From contig NC_092811.1 in NCBI RefSeq assembly GCF_040954645.1, forward strand, positions 121,727,411 to 121,791,410: a DNA stretch of 64,000 bases, read 5' to 3'. The position numbers were made by a program, and so were the translations under genes. Shown here in pieces: positions 32,626-41,999 of the stretch. Below the pieces are notes generated by a model, which saw nothing but the letters and a program-made list of their open reading frames with translations, ran no database searches and was not told the origin of the DNA. Each line of letters begins with the position of its first letter. Within the stretch, counting starts at the first letter, position 1. The DNA is from Diabrotica undecimpunctata (taxonomy: Eukaryota; Arthropoda; Insecta; Coleoptera; Chrysomelidae).

Positions 32626-35288
32626 GGGGAGAGTCCCACAGTACCGGCCGGCATACAGTACCGGCCAGTTGAAAGTTCTACAAACCTATAATAGATGGTA
32701 CGGTGATGATTATCGGTATTAGTGCTAGACACTCCTATAAGTACAAGCCCAGCGCGGTGTCAACTTGTCGCGACAGGATTCTTGTCAGTGCAAAGATTTG
32801 TGTTGGGCATCATAGACGTACACTGCATATTTAACATTCTGTTGGTGATTTTCAACATTTAAAGATCCAGTTTACAACAAATAACTCCTGGTATGTATAG
32901 TGTACTTATATAACTATAAAAAAGTATACTTTAAATCAATATTTGTGCGTTTGTTTTTACCTGTAAACAAACTTATTTTTTTTTTTCGTTTCCTCCAGTA
33001 CCGGCCACTGCATTGTCCTGCAGTACCGGCCAATAATAAAGTTCGTTTTTAAAAGATTTTTTTTACTTACAGGTACGCAAAAATGCCAAGTGATAAAAAT
33101 AATGTTCATGTGAGGCAAAAAAAGGGCAACTGGGATCCTGCGAACATGCGAAAAGCCGTGGAAAAGGTACTGAATAATGAGATGAGTGCACGCCAAGCTG
33201 CCGAACGCTATCAGATACCACAAACTACATTGAATGACAGAGTAAGTGCTATTAAAAATAATAAAGAGATATCCATTGAGCCAGTTATGGGTCGTTTTCA
33301 CAATACTTTTTCACCTGAACATGAAGAAACATTGGCGACACATGTTAAAGACTTGGCCAATAGACTAATGCCTTTAAACAGGCAAGAATTTTTACGTCTT
33401 GCTTTTCAACTGGCAGAGAAGTTGAAGTTACCTCACCAGTTTAATAAAGAAAAAGAAATGGCAGGGAAAAACTATTATTATTCTTTTATGAAAAGACATA
33501 GTGATTTATCATTGCGGAGTGCTGAATTAACGAGCTTAATGAGAGCAGTAGGATTTAACAGACCTCAGGTTGAGCGTTTCTTTGATGGTTTAGAGACTTT
33601 GATACAGAGGTTTAAATTCACTCCTTATAAAATATGGAATTGCGACGAGACTGGTGTCAGCATTGTCCAAAAACATGCCAAAGTTTTAGCTACTAAAAAC
33701 CAAAAACAAGTAGGAAAACTGACTTCAGCAGAACGTGGAAAGAACGTGACGGTGCTTTTTGCAATGAGCGCTGGAGGTCAATTTGTTCCACCATATTTTA
33801 TATTTCCACGAGTCCGAATGAATGAAAGACTAATGGTTAACGCCCCAAATGAGAGCGTAGGCGAAGCTCAGCCAAACGGCTGGATGAATGCCGAATTATT
33901 TTTAAAATGGATGCATCATTTTGTGCAGTATTCTAATCCTACAGCCGAGAATCCAGTTCTCCTGATTTTAGATGGACATGCGAGTCATAAGGACTTAGAT
34001 GTTATTGAATTTGCCCGGAAAAATAACATCCATATGCTTAGCACCCCACCACATACGACCCATAAGCTACAGCCACTAGATCGTACGTTCATGAAGCCAT
34101 TTAAATCTGCTTATAATAATGCATGTGACTTGTGGATGAGATTAAATCCCGGTATTAGAATCAGTGAATACGAGATTGCTGGCTTAGTTGCTTCAGCTTT
34201 TAATCGAGTTTCTCGAATGGAAATTGCAGTTAGTGCCTTTCGTTGCACAGGCATACACCCCTTTGATAAAAATGTCTTTAATGATTTGGACTTTATTTGT
34301 TCTAACATAACCAACATTACAGAACAACAATCAACGTCAGAATCATTGCCTTCATCTTCCCAACTGCTAGAAGCAACACTTTCAACATCAGAACCGTTGC
34401 CTTCATCTTCCCAACTGCTAGAACCAACATCTACTACTCCTGCTCTTGATCTCGTAGCCCATATTACAAATTCTGTGCAACACGACAACCAAACTACTCT
34501 TGCTAATGGAGAATCACAAATTGCTTTTTTGCGGCAATTAGAATCTCAAGAAGAAGCTACAATTGACCTATCCACAGACAATTTTAAAGCTGCACTTACA
34601 GAACTCTCACCGGTTCCTGATGCTTCTAAAAGAAGAGCAACTGCCCGGAGTCGTAAAGCTAAAAAAAGCGAAATTATAACTGGTTCTCCATACAAAAAAA
34701 TGCTGGAAGAGAAAAAAGCAGGCAAAACAAGCGTCGAATCACTTAAACGAAGGAAGAATTTACTTGTGGAAAATGACGTTAACAAAAAAAATAAGGTCTC
34801 AGGAAAATATGTTCAAAAAGGTAAAAGCTTGTTGTCAGGAAGATATGTTAGTAAGAAAAGTAGGAAAAATAAAGATGAAATCCTACCTCCTCCTAGTAGA
34901 CCGGTTGAAGAAGAGACAGTTTGTCCTTTGTGCACTGAATCTCATGAAGAGGATTGGATACAGTGTGGAAACTGTAATATTTGGGTTCATGAGGCTTGTG
35001 CGAACATATCAGAGCTATCCAAATAATATATTTGTGATTTCTGTATTGTTTAATTGGTAATATATTTACTGGCCGGTACTGGAGGCCACTTTTATAAAGT
35101 TTGATTTTTCCTTATCTTTAATTTTCATTAATAAAGTGATTATTTTGAAACATTATGATTGTTTATTACTTTCATTGACAGCATAATAGTCCTTTCATAC
35201 ATGACAGGAAGTATTAAACATGTACCTTTTAGCATTTTGATTTTTTTGTTGATAAACCTTAAGGTGACGGTACTGTAGGACTCTCCCC
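32626..35288 (+). mobile_element. pogo-type DNA transposon, intact, inserted in Gypsy integrase
   Basis: Ends GGGGAGAGTCCCACAGTACC (from 32626) and the reverse complement of the right end (GGGGAGAGTCCTACAGTACC, to 35288) differ at one base. TA at 32624-32625 and 35289-35290 is the target duplication, and the interrupted integrase frame resumes on each side. CAGTACCGGCC occurs four times on the left (32639, 32656, 32996, 33021) and in inverted form on the right (35071, partial at 35268), a likely transposase-binding array. The single gene is uninterrupted, so this is the best candidate for a complete autonomous element here. Confidence 0.93.
33083..35026 (+). CDS. pogo-type DD35D transposase with C-terminal PHD-like zinc finger, 647 aa
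   Basis: Domains in order: psq-type helix-turn-helix at about residues 17-54 (NMRKAVEKVLNNEMSARQAA), CENP-B-type DNA-binding region about 75-150, DDE_1 catalytic domain about 180-360 with D188 (IWNCDETGV), D297 (LLILDGHASH) and D333 (LQPLDRTFMKP); 35 residues separate the last two. A serine-rich linker with two copies of SLPSSSQLLE or near match (about 415-450) and a lysine-rich stretch precede a C-terminal finger at about 614-642 (CPLC..S..DWIQCGNCNIWVHEAC), which fits a PHD-like fold. A 5' noncoding intron is plausible: donor GGTATGT near 32890, acceptor TTACAG near 33072, just before the ATG. No stops or shifts; all catalytic residues present. It would act in the nucleus on TIRs; the finger could bias integration toward chromatin marks (inference). 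Confidence 0.93.
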   Translation: MPSDKNNVHVRQKKGNWDPANMRKAVEKVLNNEMSARQAAERYQIPQTTLNDRVSAIKNNKEISIEPVMGRFHNTFSPEHEETLATHVKDLANRLMPLNRQEFLRLAFQLAEKLKLPHQFNKEKEMAGKNYYYSFMKRHSDLSLRSAELTSLMRAVGFNRPQVERFFDGLETLIQRFKFTPYKIWNCDETGVSIVQKHAKVLATKNQKQVGKLTSAERGKNVTVLFAMSAGGQFVPPYFIFPRVRMNERLMVNAPNESVGEAQPNGWMNAELFLKWMHHFVQYSNPTAENPVLLILDGHASHKDLDVIEFARKNNIHMLSTPPHTTHKLQPLDRTFMKPFKSAYNNACDLWMRLNPGIRISEYEIAGLVASAFNRVSRMEIAVSAFRCTGIHPFDKNVFNDLDFICSNITNITEQQSTSESLPSSSQLLEATLSTSEPLPSSSQLLEPTSTTPALDLVAHITNSVQHDNQTTLANGESQIAFLRQLESQEEATIDLSTDNFKAALTELSPVPDASKRRATARSRKAKKSEIITGSPYKKMLEEKKAGKTSVESLKRRKNLLVENDVNKKNKVSGKYVQKGKSLLSGRYVSKKSRKNKDEILPPPSRPVEEETVCPLCTESHEEDWIQCGNCNIWVHEACANISELSK

Positions 35289-35290
35289 TA

Positions 35291-35680
35291 TCTCTTAATT
35301 TTGATATAGTCTTTGATGCATTTGTGCCATTTGACATTAATTTGACATCTAACCATTTTGATTTCTGATCAATTAAAATCAAAAATGTGTATTTAAATTT
35401 AAAAAAGAATTCTATATTATTCCCTGTAAAAGTTGTGTGGTGCTGATGGCCACGGACATAATTCCATATTTGAATTTGTGAAATTTTGACATTGTTGAAA
35501 TACACGATATAAAATTTTCAATATGTTCATTCATATTTGCCCACCAACAATCTGAATGTAACAACATTTTAGTATGAACAATACTATTATGTTATTCATG
35601 AAATAAGTCTAATACATTATCTTGTAATTTTTTTGTTATCCTGTTTCTTCCCCTCATTTTGTATTTATTCTTATTTTGCA
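35291..35680 (-). pseudogene. Gypsy integrase, N-terminal half
   Basis: Minus strand, upstream half of the integrase split by the pogo element: KLQDNVLDLFHE..IVHTKMLLHS and WWANMNEHIENFISC (zinc-binding region, about 35620-35510, one stop inside), then FFKFKYTFLILIDQKSKWLD with the first catalytic aspartate (about 35395-35345) and NGTNASKTISKLRD running into the insertion point. It is in frame with MSTIIGLPVELVSD on the other side once the transposon is ignored. Confidence 0.8.
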
Positions 35681-36439
35681 GCAAGGGTAATAAATTAAAA
35701 CATTTTTAACCAGTACCTTATAGAAACCTTAAAGAAAATGGCTGTCGAGTGTCTAAGGATAATCCAAAACAGGCCCAAACTCATGAATACAGTATACTAA
35801 TTGGGGATCATCACAAACAACTTATGATATTCTTCTCCTACATTTACTGAACTTTTTTTGATATTTTTAGTATTAAGAAAATGAAATGTTTTAAGAACAA
35901 ACGGAAATTAGTGAATTTAAATAAAGAAGAGTATAATTTTACTGTACTATGAACCATGTCCATTCTAAAACCTAGTTGTACAAATTCATCAATTTCTTCG
36001 TTAATTTAGCAGACCCGTATAGCAGGAACTTCATTACAGTATATGGGGTACTGTTATTTCCTGCTAATTCTATTCTCTGTGTTAAATAGCGAGTGCAAAA
36101 AGGTGCTCTAACAAGCGACCATTTAGCTGCAAGCATACGAAACACATTCACATTAGTTAGGTAACAGTATTTTGTTATTTAATGTAAGAGATTATATCCG
36201 GTTATGGTGAAACTTAAAATATACAAAGATATTAATTAGAACATGTATTTTTATTGAGAACAATATAAGAATAGTGCTGTCAAGTAATATACATGATATG
36301 GAAAAATATATTCAAACTTGACAAAGATGTTTGTACACGAGATATTTTATTTTTAAGTGTCTATCCTGCGTTAGACAGAATGGAAAACAAGTCGAGGACA
36401 TGGACAAGGAAAAGAAAAAATATAAGGATTAATATGAAT
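35681..36439. other. Nothing recognised
   Basis: Probably eroded Gypsy sequence upstream of the integrase, but no reverse transcriptase or RNase H motif can be read. Confidence 0.3.
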
Positions 36440-38010
36440 ATTATTAGGGCATACCTTTTTTTTCGTCCTTATAAAGGGGGTCTGGGTATTCAAAAGACAG
36501 GTCTCAGTCCAGGACGCCGCCTGACTGATCTTAGTGCAGGATTCGTTCTTCGTAATCCTGGTGATAGTTCCCGAGGTACTTTTTAAAACGCCCTCTCGCC
36601 GCCGAGTCTACGTTGAACGCATACTTGCTCAATCAGACCCTCCTCTGTCATCCAGCGAACCGGAAGCAGAATGACCGCTGTAACCTTCCGAAGCACTACC
36701 TTCATTTATCCACATACTGTCAACAAGGAGGCCCCATGTGTCCCCTTTTTTTGGTCCCAAAATGGTTTTTTTAGAGGAATCCCGTTCCATGTAGCGCGTG
36801 GAAGACCCTCATCGCTTCTAGTACGGCATCATTCAAAGACAAGCATTTTTCTTTCCCCACAGTCTAACCCAGACAGCCTAACTCGCACAGTCTAACTCAT
36901 ACAGTCTGAATCACTTTTCTACTTTCAACTTCTAGCATCTTTCCCTCTTACCTTTTCCGCTGATCCAGTTGTCTTTCTTCCTCTTGTGTACACTAGTCCA
37001 ACCTGCTTTATTTTCAATCATTTCTCTCACTGTAACAAAATCCATACTTGTCTCTTTTTCCATTCTGTTCTACTATCCATCTGTTGCACTCTAGCATAGT
37101 ATGTCACAGTGTCCAAGTGTCCGCAATATAGACATTCATCTGTCAGCCCCTCCGAACCAATCTCTTCTGTTCGGGATCAGCATCTTTGTCCACCGTGCCA
37201 CATCATCCGTGTTGTTCCATTCTTCTTGTCATCTTTTAATTGACCTTTCCTTTTCCTGTCTTCACTCGGCCATAGTAAGGTTTAGATCTCTTCTCCCATA
37301 CAGCTCTTTTCTTTCCACCGCCGAAACATGCAACGGAACACATCCAGTGATGGTCCACAAGGCTACCGCAGACACAGTCCTGTAGTCGCATGCCACTCAC
37401 AACAGACTTGTTCTGTCCACTCGTGTCATGAGGCTCCTGTAGGCCGTTATCTCTACCGCCCCACTTCAGACTGATACCGTGTAAGGCACTCCTCCTTTCG
37501 GATTAGGGTCTCCCAATTTTGGGCATCACCCTTCCCAACGCAGCACACTATTTGCAGCCTTCCGGGCCACCTCCCGCACGTGCTCCTCACATTTTCCATT
37601 ATGGTGCAACGTCATTCCCAGGTACTTTACGTGTTTCTTGGGTGTAAGACATGCCCCCGCACATTGTAGTTCCACACTTTGCCTGATGGCTTCGGTTTTC
37701 TCTGCCGCAAGTTTTAGGCCATGCTGCGTCATCCATTTCTTTACGATACCACCTGCGTTTCGAACCATGTATTTGAGATCTGGCTCATCCAGTGCCAATA
37801 CCAGTACAGCGAGGTCATCCGCGAATGCAATGGGGATTGTATCCTCTTCGTATTCACAGTTCATAATCCCGTCATATCCTAGGTTCCATAGCGTCGGGTC
37901 CAAGACAGATCACTGAGGGACCCCGGCCGTCACGTCGACGATCGTTCCACTGCAGCGTATTGAATGCATTCCAAACATCTAACAACAGCAGGGCCGCACA
38001 GCCATGTCCA
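36440..38010 (-). pseudogene. R1-like LINE, internally deleted
   Basis: Minus strand. LLLLDVWNAFNTLQW at about 37965-37920 is reverse-transcriptase motif A. After a deletion and frameshift the 126-codon frame 37903-37526 has VLDPTLWNLGYDG and IPIAFADDLAVLVLA (catalytic FADD), then KTEAIRQSVE and KYLGMTLHHNGK. Further down, in broken frames, DECLYCGHLDTV.. at about 37140 marks a C-terminal cysteine motif. This stretch is less AT-rich than its neighbours, typical of R1/RTE-type LINEs. The 3' noncoding end is probably near 36440. Dead copy. Confidence 0.7.
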
Positions 38011-38149
38011 TCCCCTCTATTGTGCAGTGGCTTGGAGGTGTAGCTCGATTGGCAGAAGGTAGAATCTTCTTATTTAAGTGCCTTAAGAGCATTGGTAGCC
38101 AGTCATATCATCAAAAAGAAGTCGTTTACAAAGTAAATAGATAAACTTG

Positions 38150-39415
38150 GCACAAGAAAATTGGAAATTTTCAAGAGACAACGATTGGATAAACAGTTCA
38201 AGACAGGAAGAAATAGAAGAAAAGTATTAAGTCATGGGCATGTAAGTTTTGTTGAGCTAATATATATTATGTTAGGTTAGGTTATTTATAACGAAAAGAG
38301 AATACAAGCGACTAGAATATGCAGAAGAAAAAAAAGAGAGGCTATGAAAAAACAAGTACAAGAAATCCTAGAACATAACAACAGACACGAGAGCAGAAAA
38401 TTCTATAAAAGAATAATTATATAAGAATATTATATAAGAATCTAAAAAATAATTTGTATATAGACTTTAAATAAGCTTTTCATAATGTGAAAAGAGACAA
38501 AATGCAGGAAGACCTCCGAAATCTAGGTATTCCAAAAATATATATATGCCTCATAAAAATGAAGTTGCAGGGTTCAAAAGCCGCAGTCAGAGTAGATGGA
38601 AAACTGTCTCCCCTGTTTGACATCGACATGGGAGTGAGAGTATGCAGACGATGTCGCCATTATTAGTAAAAGCAAGATCCGACTAATGAAAACGTCAAGG
38701 AAATTGATCCTGAAGAACAAAAAAGAGGGCTTAAAATAAACGAAACAAAAACTAAGTACATGACCATCAAAACACCTGAGAATGAAAATAATATAGCAAT
38801 AGACAAATATACTATTGAACGTGTGTGAACAGAAATCAATCAGAAGAATTCCGTAAGTAGCGAAATTAATGCATGTATTTCTAGTGAAAATCGTACATAC
38901 TATTCTAATAAAAGATTAATGACATCGAAATTATTAGACAAAAGAACCAAATGACTATCTACAGAACTTTGATTAGACCAGTAGTAACCTATGGTTGTGA
39001 AACCTGGGTAATGACGAAAAAAGAGGAAGCTCAACTCAGGACATTCAAGAGAAAGATACTGAGAAAAGTATATGGTCCGGTGCAAGAGGAAGACGGCACA
39101 TGAAGAATCAGGAGAAACGACGAGGTTAATGAACTGAATGAAGGGTATCACATTGTAAGATTTGTGAAAAGTCAAAGACTGTCATGGCTGGGACATATTC
39201 AGCGACAAGAAGACACGAAAACAACAAAGAAGATGTTACAGTGGAAGCCGGCAGGAAGTTGGAAAAAAGGAAGGTCCAGGACGAGATGGTTGGATAACGT
39301 GGAAGACGACCTGAAAACCATAAATATAAGACAATGGAGGAGAAGGGCTCAAGCGAGATCTAATGGAAGGACATAGCCAGACAGGCAAAGACCCATCCAA
39401 GGTTATGATGCCAAA
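38150..39415 (+). pseudogene. LINE relic, plus strand, with AAG-rich tail
   Basis: Plus-strand pieces in broken frames: IDFK*AFHNVKRDKMQEDLR (motif A with a stop) at about 38460, KAAVRVDGKLSPLFDIDMG at about 38580, then YADDVAIIS at about 38645 immediately after a deletion, LIRPVVTYGCETWVMTKKEE at about 38970, and RLSWLGHIQRQEDTK..GRSRTRWLDNV.DDL to the stop at 39376. The copy ends in AAGAAGAAGAAGAA (about 39413-39430), the same tail type as the LINEs at 15420 and 44545. It is truncated and inactive. Confidence 0.75.
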
Positions 39416-39430
39416 AGAAGAAGAAGAAGA

Positions 39431-40228
39431 ATGTATAATATGTATTTATAAGAAGATTCTTCACAAATTTATTTTTTTTAATATGTGTCTACTCCATATA
39501 CATACAGTCATTTTTTAGATAATTTTGTATTTGCATTGCTTATTTATTTGTTTTTTTTTTAATTTACATTTTGCGTGATACTTTAAAATATTCCTTTCTT
39601 GATTTGCATCATAAAATACATTTTTTCTTTTTGTTTACAAACCATTTGAATAGATAATGAACCCAGTTATTTATACAAAAATTGTGAAATATCGAAATAT
39701 CTTATTGAATTTAAAATTCAAAGCAGATAACTGTGAGCTTACGTTGTGTAAAAACACAACGATAAAATTTACATCGGTGATAGTGCAAGCTATCTAAAGT
39801 AGAAATTAATGTCTTTGCAGCCATGTATGCAACAACGCTACGATGTAAATGCCTATGGAATGAGGAAATGTGGTCTTTCAACTGCTAACTTGCGTAAACT
39901 AAAAAAGTCAAGGTGTCAACATATGTTTAGAATAAGAACATAAATAAGCGCTATATCTGCCTATACTATTGTTTTATACAGAACACTAGATATGTTGTTT
40001 GATTTTAAAGGAAAAACGGTAGAAATATCATCAAAATATAGAAAAGACAGTTAAGATTTGATTGAATGTAATGTGCCTCTACTATTCACTTATGCGTATT
40101 TTTTAGTCTTAGTAAGACTCATCAGAGCGACTTGTGTAAAAGCTCTGACCGTGGAATCAAATCTTTTCCGCCATAGGAAGTAACAAGAACATAATTTTAT
40201 ACAGACGATATAGGCGCCATCTGAGAAT
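39431..40228. other. AT-rich DNA, nothing recognised
   Basis: T-rich low-complexity stretches at 39540-39620. No frame or repeat of note. Confidence 0.4.
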
Positions 40229-40925
40229 AAAGCCTGAGATACACATGCCTGTTACTAGCACAATGGCATACCAGTACCTAGCAAGCACCAGCTACTGTCC
40301 CCAAACTGGCAAGTGTGTACCTTAACTGGCATGCTAGTTCCTGGCATGCTAGCTAATCGCAAAGAATTTGATTTTTCTTGCTAGTAGCATGATGTGAGAT
40401 GCAAGGCGCATACATAGGAAGTGTCCATCGAGCAAAAAGACAGAAGAGGGAATGTAAAGGTAGTGGGGACAAAAATATTGTTATACAGGAAGTTCCATTT
40501 TGAGAGGCCACATTATCTCTTTCCTTGCTTAAGAAATCAAATTTAGTTGGGTTATGTTATTGTTTGTCTCAACTATCACATGAAATCTTATTTATATTGA
40601 AGTTTTTTAACAATTGAGTCACATTTTAGACTATTATCGTTAATATTTAATTAAAACTTTCTCGTCTAAGACACATTCTGAAAAATATTTTATAGCTACT
40701 GTTAATAAGTGTCGGAAAATTTAAATTGGACACCTTTGCATTTCCGGATATGTCCGCCATATTAAGAGGCCACTTTTATGAATTTTGGTCTCCTTTTCAT
40801 AACGATTTGATCTTTCCCTCTTTCGATCGATTCCCTCTTTTGTCTTTTTGCTTGATGGGAGTGTCACTGGCATGTGTGAACGCGCGCTACTGCTACGGGC
40901 ATGCCAGTAGCCTAGCGATAAATTG
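40229..40925. repeat. Possible MITE-like unit with GGCATGCCAGTA motifs
   Basis: Both edges carry CATGCC-containing strings: ACACATGCC and TACCAGTACCTAGC on the left (40239-40285), and GGCATGTGTG and GGCATGCCAGTAGCCTAGCG on the right (40870-40918), partly in inverted relation. TGGCATGCTAG is repeated twice near 40330-40350. No transposase. The ends do not align cleanly, so this is tentative. Confidence 0.3.
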
Positions 40926-41079
40926 TTAATTTAAAAATTGTTTCGTTGGGGTGATAAAAACTCAAATTTATTGCTATATATAGAGAATTGGAGTGTCTTT
41001 TGAATTCTAAATCATCTCTATATAAAAATAAAATAGCTCGTGACAATGCTTACACAAAAATTCAAGAGGAAATGCACAA

Positions 41080-41208
41080 TGTTTTGACTCGAAATACTCC
41101 CATCAGTGGAACGTGGTCTGTCTCCAAGTCTGCTCCAGGATAAGTCTTGACAGTAAAGCTGTTTCGGAATCTTTTATTTACAAAAATGTAGTCTATTTGA
41201 TTCCTAAT
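41080..41208 (-). pseudogene. LINE endonuclease scrap
   Basis: The minus strand reads IRNQIDYIFVNKRFRNSF and PGADLETDHVPLMG, matching the C-terminal part of LINE endonucleases, including the catalytic D-H pair (normally S-D-H). Only about 43 residues remain. Confidence 0.6.
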
Positions 41209-41309
41209 AATAAGATTAATATAAGCATAGATATTTATTGAATCCATCATAGTCTCTACTTGGGTTTATGACCATTCGGAGAAACTGATACCTTACGTTA
41301 CTATATAAA

Positions 41310-41508
41310 ATGCATGAAAACAAAGAACATGTTTCTGAAAAGACGATGTTAGAAAAATTAAAAGACAAAAATACATTCGAAATTTCCAGGGTAAGTCTCT
41401 GGAGTTTTTAAACAGATTGGGTTTAGGTTCAAAGTGAAAGACAATAGAAAAGCCTTGTGTGAGAAAGAGCTAGTATCGTTCTCAAAATAGTGAGTTTTAA
41501 GAAACTAT
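41310..41508 (+). pseudogene. Scrap of a DD82E-type transposase N-terminal domain
   Basis: From the ATG at 41310 the frame reads MHENKEHVSEKTMLEKLKDK..FEISRVSLW. It then shifts to a frame with LGLGSK or RFKVKDNRKALCEKE. This aligns well with the linker between HTH and catalytic domain of the protein at 29436-30705 (MRANKEHV..TILSELKDRKFDEIGRTSLW..EDNRKALCER). The catalytic domain is absent. It is a fourth locus of this transposase branch in the window. Confidence 0.6.
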
Positions 41509-41999
41509 AATAATTAAAAAAAAAAACAAGCTTTTATATAAATATATAATAAAAAAACAAAAAGAGTATCCAGTAATGAATTTAACATCCGGATTTGGTT
41601 TTACGACTGTTCTAAATTGCCCAACAGATGCATTTTCTAGCGCCGCTCAGACGTTACCTCGGGCGTCTGTTGAATTCTTTTGACTGTCAATGTAGGTGAA
41701 AGTTCCCAATTATTTATTACGTGATAAGTCCTCCAAAAAAATAATGCACATCTTTAGAACTCATTAACTTCAGGGTCGGGGCATATATTGAGGATTTTTA
41801 TTGTGATAATGGTGAAATAGAAAAACAAATGCAGTAAACGATTTCTTAAAATTTATAAATATAATGTATTTTGATTTAAATTCGACCACAGCCCCCTTCC
41901 AGGGGAAACAATGGTTCCAACGATTTTTCTTTAGAACATTCAGTATTCAGTATTTTAACAGACTGATCGATTAACAAAATACTTAGCGCATCTCAAAAT
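41509..41999. other. Nothing recognised
   Basis: Noncoding AT-rich sequence. The right flank may contain the eroded 5' part of the next LINE. Confidence 0.35.

Noticed and set aside
33083..34785. Minus-strand frames within the pogo gene (34111-34488, 34546-34785)
   Set aside because: Antisense shadows of the intact transposase, including its serine-rich repeat.
36293..36895. Plus-strand frames of 74-97 codons
   Set aside because: They lie opposite the 3' part of the minus-strand R1-like LINE and lack any family resemblance; they are shadows.
38030..38075. GGAGGTGTAGCTCGATTGG as a possible tRNA start
   Set aside because: The remaining arms and acceptor stem do not form a cloverleaf.
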